From: a virus
Strand: one strand, 5' to 3'
Virus record (IMG/VR): IMGVR_UViG_3300032050_000497
Span: 1-32,902 of that record
DNA: 32,902 bases
Part shown: positions 1-5,563 of the stretch, piece by piece
Numbering within the stretch: the stretch's first letter is position 1
How the letters are laid out: each line of letters begins with the position of its first letter
Position numbers and translations under genes: made by a program
The notes under the pieces: generated by a model
Seen by the model: the letters and a program-made list of their open reading frames with translations, nothing else
Database searches by the model: none
Told to the model about the DNA's origin: nothing

Positions 1-10
1 TAGTCCAGCT

Positions 11-202
11 CTACTTCCGGGTTCTGGCGTATAAAGTTACAGAGCTCCCAATTTTTAGATTCACACTTAGCTCGGGATAGGTGCTTTTGGACACGGACCT
101 TAACAGAGCGTAGAAAAGCACGGCCGGAAGCAACAGTAAGGCCAATATAGCTGTCACCGCTATCCGGCCAAACAATTTGATATAGTACATAATTTCGGTC
201 AT
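11..202 (-). CDS. Small membrane protein, unknown
   Basis: 63 residues. After a short polar start there is one strongly hydrophobic segment (about residues 12-35, rich in A, L and V), followed by a polar tail, so this is probably a single-pass inner-membrane protein. It starts at ATG 202, 12 bases after the stop of the gene upstream (215-457), and no strong Shine-Dalgarno is visible. A second in-frame ATG lies four codons on. It is the last of a run of small minus-strand genes transcribed toward the window edge. I do not recognise the family. Confidence 0.55.
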   Translation of the reverse strand: MTEIMYYIKLFGRIAVTAILALLLLPAVLFYALLRSVSKSTYPELSVNLKIGSSVTLYARTRK

Positions 203-214
203 TTCGTTTTTTTC

Positions 215-457
215 TCATCGCGGATTAAAGCCCAGCTCAAATTCCATCATAATCATTTTAGCTATATTGATATACTGGCGAGCAATTTCATTGGTACCAG
301 ACTGATTAGAAGCAATCAACTCCTGGGCGTCCGACAGATAACTAGCCACTACCATGCCAGGACCACTTAGTTTAAAAGTCAGAGAATCCTGTACAGACTC
401 CAGAATATCATCTTTCGGAGACCCGTAGGCCTGGATTTCCCATTCTAAATTTTTCAT
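215..457 (-). CDS. Hypothetical protein, 80 aa
   Basis: A soluble, acidic 80-residue protein with no motif I recognise. Its ATG overlaps the stop of the 54-residue gene upstream in an ATGA arrangement (454-457), which supports both genes and suggests translational coupling. The N-terminus (MKNLEWEIQAYG) and the helical second half (AQELIASNQSG...IAKMIMMEFELGF) look like a folded small protein. It belongs to the early accessory run of tiny minus-strand genes. Confidence 0.6.
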   Translation of the reverse strand: MKNLEWEIQAYGSPKDDILESVQDSLTFKLSGPGMVVASYLSDAQELIASNQSGTNEIARQYINIAKMIMMEFELGFNPR

Positions 458-618
458 AGTTTCATTCCATTTGCAAGGTAAGCAATATAGCCAGGGTTTT
501 TGTTCAGCACCACCACAGGCTCAATACTCGGTGTCACGCCAGTCTTCCTCCATGCCTTCGTAGCATAAGCCACAGCGGCTCTCAGCGTCTTGAATTTTCT
601 TTCATTACAGGTATACAT
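454..618 (-). CDS. Hypothetical protein, 54 aa
   Basis: A short gene reading MYTCNERKFKTLRAAVAYAT and ending in NGMKL. The basic first half could be a helix with alternating A and K/R; no family is recognised. AAGGA lies about six bases before the chosen ATG. A tandem ATG one codon earlier is the alternative start, with less room for the ribosome. The stop overlaps the next start as ATGA, and the Shine-Dalgarno overlaps the end of the upstream membrane-protein gene. Confidence 0.6.
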   Translation of the reverse strand: MYTCNERKFKTLRAAVAYATKAWRKTGVTPSIEPVVVLNKNPGYIAYLANGMKL

Positions 619-627
619 CATTATTCC

Positions 628-900
628 TTATTTAAACACTATTAGAGCCAGTAGTATGCTGTTAAAGAAGAAACCAACAGCGTTACTGATAATATACAGT
701 TTATCACTTCGAGCCAAGGCACGGATCAGGAACAGAAACAATCCACTCCAGACTAACAGAACCATGCTCAAAGGAGGCAACTTATCACTATATCCCAGAA
801 TCACTCCAAGACTAGTAGGAAGGGTTGCAGCGTGAATCAAGACCATACCTAACCAACCGCAGGCCTCACTTATATCGAATTTGTCTTTTCTCTTAACCAT
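628..900 (-). CDS. Membrane protein with about three transmembrane segments
   Basis: 90 residues. A charged N-terminus (MVKRKDKFDISEACG) is followed by three hydrophobic segments at about residues 16-35, 44-62 and 71-89, so this is an integral membrane protein of unknown role. The ATG at 900 has no usable Shine-Dalgarno. It lies only 6 bases downstream of a good -10 box (TACAAT, 907-912), so the message may be leaderless. A start further in cannot be excluded, but no better ribosome site is visible there. Confidence 0.6.
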   Translation of the reverse strand: MVKRKDKFDISEACGWLGMVLIHAATLPTSLGVILGYSDKLPPLSMVLLVWSGLFLFLIRALARSDKLYIISNAVGFFFNSILLALIVFK

Positions 901-906
901 GACTCT

Positions 907-934
907 ATTGTACAGGTTTCGGTAGGAATGGCAA
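907..934 (-). promoter_or_regulatory. Sigma70-type promoter, repeat copy 1
   Basis: On the minus strand a -35 box TTGCCA (929-934) and a -10 box TACAAT (907-912) are separated by 16 bases. The spacer shares the string CCGAAACCTGTA with a second copy about 105 bases upstream (1012-1039). The -10 box lies 6 bases before the start codon of the 628-900 gene. Confidence 0.7.
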
Positions 935-991
935 GCATTATTTGGTGTTGTCAGGAATGAAACTTTACCCCCCCCCCTCCGTGACGGGCAA

Positions 992-1008
992 AACCTCTCT
1001 CAGTATGG
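992..1008 (-). repeat. Repeated leader containing an SD, copy 1
   Basis: The 17-base minus-strand string CCATACTGAGAGAGGTT is identical to the one at 2264-2280. Both copies lie just downstream of a sigma70-type -10 box, and both contain a strong ribosome site (GAGAGG). In the second copy the ribosome site serves a real gene. Here it is followed only by TTG and an open frame of a few codons that ends just after a homopolymeric G run, so this may be the remnant of a lost gene. Confidence 0.7.
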
Positions 1009-1011
1009 TCA

Positions 1012-1039
1012 ATTATACAGGTTTCGGCAAGGATGGCAA
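1012..1039 (-). promoter_or_regulatory. Sigma70-type promoter, repeat copy 2
   Basis: On the minus strand a -35 box TTGCCA (1034-1039) and a perfect -10 box TATAAT (1012-1017) are separated by 16 bases. The surrounding sequence matches the promoter at 907-934. The transcript would begin with the repeated leader at 992-1008 and run into the 628-900 gene. Confidence 0.75.
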
Positions 1040-1200
1040 GCCCTCAGAATGTTATCAAAAAGATAAGGAAATCTCGTTGACACTCTGATAAGTTACAGAA
1101 ATGACATGGATTTTAGACTACCCGTTGCTTCTCGAATAACCTCGCATTTTTCGCTACGTCCAGCTAGTGCGTTTGCGTAGCGTTCCGTGACACAAAATCC

Positions 1201-1220
1201 CACTTTATCCCACTAAAGTG
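1201..1220 (-). terminator. Possible weak terminator after the HNH gene
   Basis: A perfect 7-bp inverted repeat CACTTTA/TAAAGTG with a 6-base loop lies about 50 bases past the stop of the HNH gene. On the minus strand GGGATTTTG follows. The stem is AT-rich and the T run short, so termination is uncertain. Confidence 0.3.
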
Positions 1221-1268
1221 CATTATATTGCATGTTCCTATACACTGGATGCACTATACTTCGGTTCT

Positions 1269-1664
1269 CTATGCGGTCTTATAATACTTGCGTCCTGGAC
1301 TACTATAGTCCTTATTCATTAGCGTTTTAAAGGTGTGGCAGTTCGCACACAATGTTTGGAGGTTTCTTTTACGGTTATCTGATGGATTGCCGTTCTTATG
1401 GTCTACTTGTAATTGACCCTCTATACGGATCTTATAATTACACTTAAACCCTAATCGGCCGTCTTTATTCTCACAATAATCTTTACGGTATTGTTTATAT
1501 TCCCATCCCCCAATTTCATAGCGTATACCGTGGTGTTTTTGGCATTGTTTACGGAAAAGTGGAGTGCCGTCTTTACGGTAATTTCCCGTATGCTGTCCAG
1601 GGTTATTGCAACCTGGATGGGAGCATTTTGGACGCTTCGATATATCAATAATTTTCTTTTTCAT
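1269..1664 (-). CDS. HNH endonuclease
   Basis: 131 residues with a C-terminal HNH nuclease domain. Visible features are VDHKNGNPSDNR (residues 87-98; D88, H89, N97) and LCANCH (105-110; C106, C109, H110). The N-terminal half has further Cys/His (C14, C19, C41, H44, H45) that could bind a second zinc. Proteins of this size and form are common in phages as free-standing homing endonucleases, and some small HNH proteins act in packaging; the position among accessory genes favours the homing type. The ATG overlaps the stop of the upstream gene (TAATG). Confidence 0.85.
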   Translation of the reverse strand: MKKKIIDISKRPKCSHPGCNNPGQHTGNYRKDGTPLFRKQCQKHHGIRYEIGGWEYKQYRKDYCENKDGRLGFKCNYKIRIEGQLQVDHKNGNPSDNRKRNLQTLCANCHTFKTLMNKDYSSPGRKYYKTA

Positions 1665-1900
1665 TAGTATACTCCAAGAGCATATTTAAGTGATTTTTTA
1701 CCATGGTATCGGATATGGCTTACAAAGGTACTATTATAGTCTTTTGTTGAATAGAGTTTTTTGTTCTCTTTCAGCAATACTGTACCATCAGCATATACAT
1801 TAAACACTTCACCTCCACGGCCATGTTCAACTTCAGCATATATACGACCTTTTCGGTCTTTTTGTATTGTAGTATAACAGAATCTACGATAAGTACCCAT
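1664..1900 (-). CDS. Hypothetical protein, 78 aa
   Basis: A basic, probably beta-rich protein (MGTYRRFCYTTIQKDRKGR...EVFNVYADGTVLLKENKKLYS). No family is recognised. An in-frame TTG precedes the ATG, but the ATG at 1900 has GAGGTG about seven bases upstream, so it is preferred. The start overlaps the stop of the 52-residue gene (TGATG), and the stop overlaps the HNH start (TAATG), so the three form one translational unit. Confidence 0.6.
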   Translation of the reverse strand: MGTYRRFCYTTIQKDRKGRIYAEVEHGRGGEVFNVYADGTVLLKENKKLYSTKDYNSTFVSHIRYHGKKSLKYALGVY

Positions 1901-2058
1901 CAATACACCTCACGCTCATATACATCGAATTCCTCTATAGTATTCTCAGCAACTAGTGCTTCACCATAGGCAATAGCATCATCATACTTTGCAAATACAC
2001 GGAGGACGGTATCGCCCTCATATGGTATCGGTTCTACTACAATAAAAACTTTGTTCAT
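1900..2058 (-). CDS. Hypothetical protein, 52 aa
   Basis: It reads MNKVFIVVEPIPYEGDTVLR, then VFAKYDDAIAYGEALVA, and ends in YEREVY. The pattern of a short strand followed by a helix starting YDDAIAYGE is common among small phage proteins, but no function is known to me. AGGGTG lies about six bases before the ATG. The stop overlaps the next start (TGATG). Confidence 0.6.
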   Translation of the reverse strand: MNKVFIVVEPIPYEGDTVLRVFAKYDDAIAYGEALVAENTIEEFDVYEREVY

Positions 2059-2062
2059 TTTA

Positions 2063-2257
2063 TCACCCTAAATCATCAGCGGTTGCAAGGTCGCCAGTAG
2101 TTCCCCACCCATACCCACCAGCAAGAATAGTCGAGCCGGGAATCAAGGTATCGGAATCAGTACAGGCGCAAGTCCAGCAAGTAAATCGGTCATAGTACCC
2201 GGCAAATACTCGCGGAACAAGTGCGGTAGAACAACAAGGACAAATTGGTGTAGTCAT
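2063..2257 (-). CDS. Small zinc-ribbon-like protein
   Basis: 64 residues with two cysteine clusters: CPCC at residues 6-9 and CWTCAC at about 27-32. This suggests a small zinc-binding fold. The C-terminal half is Gly/Thr/Asp-rich and may be disordered. The start is strongly supported by GAGAGG about eight bases upstream, inside the repeated leader, with a sigma70-type promoter at 2285-2313, so it heads a transcription unit. Role unknown. Confidence 0.6.
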   Translation of the reverse strand: MTTPICPCCSTALVPRVFAGYYDRFTCWTCACTDSDTLIPGSTILAGGYGWGTTGDLATADDLG

Positions 2258-2263
2258 TTTGAT

Positions 2264-2280
2264 AACCTCTCTCAGTATGG
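2264..2280 (-). repeat. Repeated leader containing an SD, copy 2
   Basis: Exact copy of the 17-base string at 992-1008, between the -10 box at 2285-2290 and the ATG at 2257. It supplies the ribosome site GAGAGG for the zinc-ribbon gene. Confidence 0.75.
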
Positions 2281-2284
2281 AGTA

Positions 2285-2313
2285 ATTATCTCATAAAACG
2301 GTGGATTTGGCAA
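2285..2313 (-). promoter_or_regulatory. Sigma70-type promoter
   Basis: On the minus strand a -35 box TTGCCA (2308-2313) and a -10 box GATAAT (2285-2290) are separated by 17 bases, upstream of the zinc-ribbon gene. The -35 box is the same as in the promoters at 929-934 and 1034-1039. Confidence 0.7.
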
Positions 2314-2326
2314 CCATTGTCTTTTT

Positions 2327-2339
2327 GACAACAATTGTC
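2327..2339. promoter_or_regulatory. Operator-like dyad upstream of the -35 box
   Basis: The palindrome GACAA-CAA-TTGTC lies 13 bases upstream of the -35 box at 2308-2313. On the minus strand it overlaps a near-repeat (TCAAATAGACAAT and TCAAAAAGACAAT, 18 bases apart) that reaches into the end of the 2339-2521 gene. It could be a binding site for a repressor or activator of the promoter; no regulator gene is identified here. Confidence 0.35.
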
Positions 2340-2521
2340 TATTTGATACTACATTTCTCGCAAAGGTGTTGGTGATATTCTAATGCGGTTTCAAGGGTAT
2401 CGGCTCTACTATGGAGTTCTACGTACCCATTCTCATTATACAGGTGGATCTGGTATTCGGTATCAGTCTGTACGGTAATCGCTATTTGTGTAGCATTATG
2501 AGATACTTTGATTATTTTCAT
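2339..2521 (-). CDS. Hypothetical protein, 60 aa
   Basis: A small protein that begins with predicted beta strands (MKIIKVSHNATQIAITVQ) and ends in a helix with two cysteines (ALEYHQHLCEKCSIK). No family is recognised. Its ATG overlaps the stop of the 2518-2715 gene (ATGA), so the two are coupled. The stop codon lies inside the repeat/operator region of the next promoter. Confidence 0.6.
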   Translation of the reverse strand: MKIIKVSHNATQIAITVQTDTEYQIHLYNENGYVELHSRADTLETALEYHQHLCEKCSIK

Positions 2522-2715
2522 TGGTCTAGTCCAAAGTGCTTATAGATGGTCTTATCTATACGCCTCTGGTACTGCTCATCGGTGAAGGTCAGTTTGAACA
2601 GGTCAGCACATTCCTTTATGATTAACTCAGCAAATTTTTCATGTACCGTGTCCTTGGGCATCACCTCATAGTGTACACCAGCCTGTGATAATAGTTCTTT
2701 TATTCGGTCGTTCAT
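2518..2715 (-). CDS. Small RIKEL/FAELIIKEC-family protein (copy A)
   Basis: 65 residues, beginning MNDRIKELLSQAGVHYE, with the core EKFAELIIKECADLF (about residues 26-40) and ending IYKHFGLDQ. At least three related genes occur in the window (5059-5292, 5560-5814, 5807-5956), and 3371-3541 may be a distant member. Such proteins are common in T4-like phages of aquatic bacteria, and I know of no established function. The start overlaps the stop of the upstream Lar-like gene. Confidence 0.65.
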   Translation of the reverse strand: MNDRIKELLSQAGVHYEVMPKDTVHEKFAELIIKECADLFKLTFTDEQYQRRIDKTIYKHFGLDQ

Positions 2716-2948
2716 TTTCTCTCTTTTGCTCTCACGGGTAAATTGTTCCAGAGTTCTTCCCAGTAATCATCGTGGATATCGACATATGAATAATCTGCAA
2801 CCATACTCAGTTCCATGCCGCAGTGCTTACCTTTGGTGTCAGTGCATCTTACTCCATAGGTTTGCCATGCCCAGCCATAGCATTCGGAAGTACCCGTAGC
2901 AAAAATCTCCGCTTCACTTTCACATTGCGGACAAGGCAGTAAACTCAT
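2712..2948 (-). CDS. Lar-like zinc-ribbon protein
   Basis: 78 residues, starting MSLLPCPQCESEAEIFA, with a CxxC near the N-terminus, a second Cys pair (C35, C43) and a C-terminal EELWNNLPV. This arrangement is that of the Lar (restriction alleviation)-like small zinc ribbons found in many phages. The second pair is CTDTKGKHC rather than CxxC. Family membership is likely. Anti-restriction activity is known only for the prophage Lar protein and is not shown for this type. Confidence 0.6.
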   Translation of the reverse strand: MSLLPCPQCESEAEIFATGTSECYGWAWQTYGVRCTDTKGKHCGMELSMVADYSYVDIHDDYWEELWNNLPVRAKERK

Positions 2949-3190
2949 TCAGTTCCCCAATATTGTGTACCCTTCCAAACCTCTACACTATTCAACATAC
3001 TCTTAGCACGATAAATTGCACGCTCTTTGGCGGATTCTTCAGAGCTATAATGCACAGGATATTTCGTTGTTTGATCATCAAATTTATAACAAGAATCATA
3101 CCTCCAGATAAACCAGTTCTTATAGTACACCTGATACTCCTTCAAATGAGCATCATACACAACCCTGGTACTCTTATATAATGCTTTCAT
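2945..3190 (-). CDS. Hypothetical protein, 81 aa
   Basis: An aromatic-rich small protein: STRVVYDAHLKEYQVYYKNW, then FIWRYDSCYKFD, then a helical end SAKERAIYRAKSMLNSVEVW. I recognise the general pattern as a conserved unknown of large phages. It overlaps the 2948 start by ATGA and the upstream stop at 3187, so it belongs to a tightly packed operon. Confidence 0.65.
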   Translation of the reverse strand: MKALYKSTRVVYDAHLKEYQVYYKNWFIWRYDSCYKFDDQTTKYPVHYSSEESAKERAIYRAKSMLNSVEVWKGTQYWGTE

Positions 3191-3378
3191 AACTTTTCCA
3201 CATTCTTTAGGTTGCCGTTAATATCAAAGGTAAATCGCACATTCGGTGGATCATCCCAATTCGTGCGTATAGGATTTTTACCTTTCTTCCAATCATCGAA
3301 ACTCCACCAAATAGTATCTTGATATACTAAATCACCATTCGGCAGTTCATTTACTACCCAACTTTTCGGTTCACTCAT
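3187..3378 (-). CDS. Hypothetical protein, 63 aa
   Basis: A Trp-rich protein (SEPKSWVVNELPNGD, DTIWWSFDDWKKGKNP) with no recognised domain. Two adjacent ATG codons are possible (3381 and 3378). AGGAG lies upstream, and the second ATG has the better spacing. It overlaps the end of the upstream gene by a few codons. Confidence 0.6.
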   Translation of the reverse strand: MSEPKSWVVNELPNGDLVYQDTIWWSFDDWKKGKNPIRTNWDDPPNVRFTFDINGNLKNVEKL

Positions 3379-3541
3379 CATTTAACTCCTTATACATCCA
3401 CTCATATTCTTCCAGCCTCTTTATCTCTGCGGCTGCCTCGACCAGTAAATCACGGACTTTTTGATGCTCCATAAGTTCAGGGTTGAATAAACCACCAGAC
3501 AACAAATATTCCTTGATTCTCTCAGTAACAGGATTTTTCAT
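3371..3541 (-). CDS. Hypothetical protein, 56 aa
   Basis: A helical protein: MKNPVTERIKEYLLSGGLFN, then HQKVRDLLVEAAAEIKRLEE. The open frame extends upstream into the Pal-like gene, but the ATG at 3541 has AGGA at suitable distance and begins just after that gene's stop, so this start is chosen. The N-terminal TERIKEYLLSGG resembles the opening of the RIKEL family (2518-2715 and others), so it may be a divergent member. Confidence 0.6.
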   Translation of the reverse strand: MKNPVTERIKEYLLSGGLFNPELMEHQKVRDLLVEAAAEIKRLEEYEWMYKELNDE

Positions 3542-3542
3542 C

Positions 3543-4097
3543 TCAATTCCTATAGTATAATTCCACTCGGCGATTCTCACTCCAAGCTTCCTCATTCGAA
3601 CCTATAATACGGGGTTTTTCCGACCCATAAGAAAATGCCTCAGCTTGTTTCTCAGAAACTCCATAATTCATCAATACAACCTTCACAGCATTAGCCCTTC
3701 TCTGACCTAATGCTAAATTGTACTCTGCACCACCCCGTTCATCAGTATGCCCCTCTATAAAAACAAACTCATCCGGATTCTTCACCAAAAACTCGGCATG
3801 CTGCTTCAGTAAAGGTAAAAATTTGTCCTGTACCGTATACTCATCCAAATCAAAATAAATTAAATAATCACGAAAAATACCATTAGGGTCATTCCGTTTC
3901 GGTATATCAATTTTTCTCACCTCTATTCGAGCATCAGTGTCTACCTCCACCGTCACACCCGAATTATTCTTTTTCGTTCGATTCTCCACTATGGGAGGGG
4001 CATCATTATTCTCATTACTACCTTTAGATACATCCTTCAATGACACCGTTGAACAGGCCGTTAAACATAACACTAAGGGAATTATTTGAATTTTCAT
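3543..4097 (-). CDS. Pal/OmpA-like peptidoglycan-binding lipoprotein
   Basis: 184 residues. The signal peptide ends in a lipobox LTAC (residues 12-15), so C15 would be lipidated and the protein anchored in the outer membrane. A low-complexity linker (about 20-70) leads to an OmpA-like domain (about 75-184) with the Pal hallmarks YFDLDEYTV, GHTDERG (116-122), NLALGQRRA (127-135) and NRRVEL (175-180). Host Pal ties the outer membrane to peptidoglycan with Tol. In a phage it might stabilise or remodel the envelope during infection, or take part in lysis; that is inference. It is translationally coupled to the 46-residue lipoprotein gene 4094-4234. Confidence 0.85.
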   Translation of the reverse strand: MKIQIIPLVLCLTACSTVSLKDVSKGSNENNDAPPIVENRTKKNNSGVTVEVDTDARIEVRKIDIPKRNDPNGIFRDYLIYFDLDEYTVQDKFLPLLKQHAEFLVKNPDEFVFIEGHTDERGGAEYNLALGQRRANAVKVVLMNYGVSEKQAEAFSYGSEKPRIIGSNEEAWSENRRVELYYRN

Positions 4098-4234
4098 TTT
4101 GTTCTATACTCGCAAATTATACGGTTTTTCTCTATACAATGATGGGTCGGTTTATCAGATACAGATATCACTCTCAATTGATACGGCGAGGCACAACCTG
4201 AAAGTAATAACACTAATATTATATAATTAGTCAT
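4094..4234 (-). CDS. Small lipoprotein, 46 aa
   Basis: It begins MTNYIILVLLLSGC, a compact signal peptide with lipobox LSGC and lipidation at C14. About 32 mature residues follow, with two further cysteines (C33, C41) that could form a disulphide. Size and topology are like those of a small outer-membrane lipoprotein such as an o-spanin or a lysis-type lipoprotein, but it is not proline-rich and no partner i-spanin is seen. The stop overlaps the start of the Pal-like gene as ATGA, so the two are coupled. Confidence 0.6.
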   Translation of the reverse strand: MTNYIILVLLLSGCASPYQLRVISVSDKPTHHCIEKNRIICEYRTK

Positions 4235-4391
4235 TCTGCACCATTACACCTTTACTATAAAGGAAAAATCGAAACATAGTCTGTACTACCTTCGGATAAT
4301 TATCGGGACTCGGCAAATCAACCGTTGTCTCTATAAACTCCTGAGCTAAACGATCTTTCTCCTCCAAGGGCAATTCTCTATAAATAATCAT
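4227..4391 (-). CDS. Hypothetical protein, 54 aa
   Basis: It reads MIIYRELPLEEKDRLAQEF, then VDLPSPDNYPKVVQTMFRFF. No family is recognised. The last codons overlap the start of the small lipoprotein gene. Its ATG abuts, back to back, the ATG of the only rightward gene in this block (CAT|ATG at 4389-4394), so there is no space for separate leaders. Confidence 0.5.
   Translation of the reverse strand: MIIYRELPLEEKDRLAQEFIETTVDLPSPDNYPKVVQTMFRFFLYSKGVMVQND
4379..4386 (+). promoter_or_regulatory. TATAAATA late-promoter-like octamer
   Basis: An exact match to the T4 late promoter consensus, six bases before the ATG of the rightward gene 4392-4589. Late transcription would start close to the ATG. 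It lies inside the 5' end of the opposite gene in AT-rich DNA, so chance is possible. Confidence 0.4.
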
Positions 4392-4589
4392 ATGTGGATC
4401 CTACTCTTAATCGTACTCTCATCCGAACCACCGCATAAGCATAAAGGTTCAATATTCAACCTCTATAAAACAGAGGCAGAATGTACCGCCGACATGCAAA
4501 AGGCAATCCAAGCACTCTCACTCAAAGGTACGAAAATCAATGCATCATGTACATTCAAAGATTATCTAACACCTAACTCTACATTTTAA
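4392..4589 (+). CDS. Small exported/anchored protein, lone rightward gene
   Basis: 65 residues with a hydrophobic N-terminus (MWILLLIVLSSEP) that could be a signal or anchor, then a soluble part with two cysteines (C31 and C53). It resembles 6224-6406 on the other strand: both start MW plus a short hydrophobic stretch, then GSI, a T-x-x-E-C block and a second Cys about 20 residues later. That similarity supports it as a real gene. It is the only plus-strand gene among about 45 leftward ones. Its 3' end overlaps the convergent gene 4579-4752 by 11 bases. Confidence 0.65.
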   Translation: MWILLLIVLSSEPPHKHKGSIFNLYKTEAECTADMQKAIQALSLKGTKINASCTFKDYLTPNSTF

Positions 4590-4752
4590 TTAAAACTTTT
4601 TGGTCAAAGCAATAATAACCATTGACCGTTTTCACCAATATACCGTTCTTAGCGGTACACTCATCATCTTTAAAATTGAGTGGCAACATTACAATCCAAC
4701 TAAGCAGTAGAATGAAACCGACCGTAGTCACAGCGATTACAAATATTTTCAT
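4579..4752 (-). CDS. Small single-pass membrane protein, 57 aa
   Basis: An N-terminal transmembrane helix (MKIFVIAVTTVGFILLLSWI) is followed by a short polar domain with two cysteines (ECTAKNGILVKT and YYCFD). This is the pattern of a small anchored phage protein I have seen as a conserved unknown. The start overlaps the stop of the 40-residue gene (ATGA), and the tail overlaps the rightward gene. Confidence 0.6.
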   Translation of the reverse strand: MKIFVIAVTTVGFILLLSWIVMLPLNFKDDECTAKNGILVKTVNGYYCFDQKVLIKM

Positions 4753-4871
4753 TTTTCAACTCCATGATTAAGTAATTGCATGTAGGCTTCAACCTCATCC
4801 CAATAAAGGCTGATAACATCATCTCTGGAGATATTATAGAATTGCATAACGAACTCAATTGCCTCGTTCAT
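4749..4871 (-). CDS. Hypothetical protein, 40 aa
   Basis: A tiny helical protein: MNEAIEFVMQFYNISRDDV, then VEAYMQLLNHGVEK. The short length makes the call tentative. It is supported by the ATGA overlap with the following gene and by a protein-like composition. It overlaps the end of the upstream gene by 17 bases. Confidence 0.5.
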   Translation of the reverse strand: MNEAIEFVMQFYNISRDDVISLYWDEVEAYMQLLNHGVEK

Positions 4872-5055
4872 CGTATGTGTCCAGTGTAAAGAATGGAACA
4901 CTTCCTGCCATTCGAACAAATTTTAGATTGGTGGGAAATACGTCAAGACTGCCACGATGACGCTCAACACGAACTTCGCCGTTCATTTCAGTGCCATAGA
5001 ACCAGTTGTCTGTGGCACCGCCCTCAATCTGTTCTCTAAAATAGTTTAATATCAT
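4855..5055 (-). CDS. Hypothetical protein, 66 aa
   Basis: A small protein, MILNYFREQIEGGATDNWFY and then a beta-like C-terminal half (GEVRVERHRGSLDVFP). AGGAG lies upstream of the ATG. No recognised family. It belongs to the dense leftward run of small genes. Confidence 0.6.
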   Translation of the reverse strand: MILNYFREQIEGGATDNWFYGTEMNGEVRVERHRGSLDVFPTNLKFVRMAGSVPFFTLDTYDERGN

Positions 5056-5058
5056 TCT

Positions 5059-5292
5059 TTAACTCCTAAATGTTTTACTGATTTTATCAGCACAATAATG
5101 ACCATCCATTCCTTTATCGCCTAGTTCTTCACATATACCTAAACATTCATTGATAATCAACTCAGCGAATCTTTCCAACTCACCATCATATTGTGATCCC
5201 CAATCAACGATAGCACCTTCAGGTTTCCATGGCTCATCTTCCCATAGTAGGAAACCGGCCTTTTCGGCCAATTCTTTAATCTTTTCATTCAT
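5059..5292 (-). CDS. Small RIKEL/FAELIIKEC-family protein (copy B)
   Basis: 77 residues, beginning MNEKIKELAEKAGFLLWEDE, with the shared core ERFAELIINECLGICEEL (about residues 40-57). The opening and core match copy A at 2518-2715. An insert of about 15 residues separates the two blocks. The start overlaps the end of the MazG-like gene as ATGAATGA, the same junction as between 5807-5956 and 5560-5814. Function unknown. Confidence 0.65.
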   Translation of the reverse strand: MNEKIKELAEKAGFLLWEDEPWKPEGAIVDWGSQYDGELERFAELIINECLGICEELGDKGMDGHYCADKISKTFRS

Positions 5293-5563
5293 GATCCAAA
5301 TTACTCCACTTTTTCAACTTCTTGCGTTTCTCTGCTATGTAATGGGTTAATTCTTTTTCATCCAAAATTTTTTTCTCTACACACAACTCAATCATACACA
5401 ATAAATCTCCCACTTCTTTGTGTAGTAGAGTATCATTATGTTCCTCGGTAATTGGATTAAAATTATATAATCCAAATCGGTGAATCTTTGAAATAATCTG
5501 CACTACTTCACCACATTCTTCCTGCAATATCACTAACAGTTCATCACAATTTAATCGACTCAT
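5285..5563 (-). CDS. MazG-like NTP pyrophosphohydrolase
   Basis: 92 residues, all helical, with the metal-binding pattern of MazG-like enzymes: QEECGEV (E15, E16, E19) and, after a loop, HKEVGDLL (E50, D53). The family hydrolyses nucleoside triphosphates to monophosphates. In phages it is thought to clean up unusual dNTPs or to affect host alarmone signalling. The length fits a single minimal domain. It is coupled by ATGA to the RIKEL-family gene upstream and lies between two members of that family. Confidence 0.7.
   Translation of the reverse strand: MSRLNCDELLVILQEECGEVVQIISKIHRFGLYNFNPITEEHNDTLLHKEVGDLLCMIELCVEKKILDEKELTHYIAEKRKKLKKWSNLDHE

Larger units (their letters stand above)
901..1268. 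other. Noncoding regulatory interval, 368 bp
   Basis: I find no convincing gene here. The interval holds two repeated promoters, one copy of the repeated leader, a run of ten C on the plus strand (968-977), an inverted repeat CGCTACG/CGTAGCG (1152-1158 and 1176-1182, loop 17), and a perfect inverted repeat CACTTTA/TAAAGTG (1201-1220, loop 6). The part from about 1140 to 1195 looks richer in G+C than its surroundings. A GTG-initiated minus-strand frame of 36 codons exists in the middle, but it has no clear ribosome site and I do not call it. Confidence 0.6.

Noticed and set aside
590-835. Plus-strand open frame of 81 codons
   Set aside because: It lies opposite the membrane-protein gene 628-900, which has a promoter and overlaps its neighbours correctly.
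1120-1235. 36-codon GTG-started minus-strand frame in the noncoding gap
   Set aside because: No clear ribosome site, a stop codon just upstream, and no coupling to a neighbour.
2963-3181. Plus-strand open frame of 72 codons
   Set aside because: Shadow of the leftward gene 2945-3190, whose ends fit the overlapping operon.
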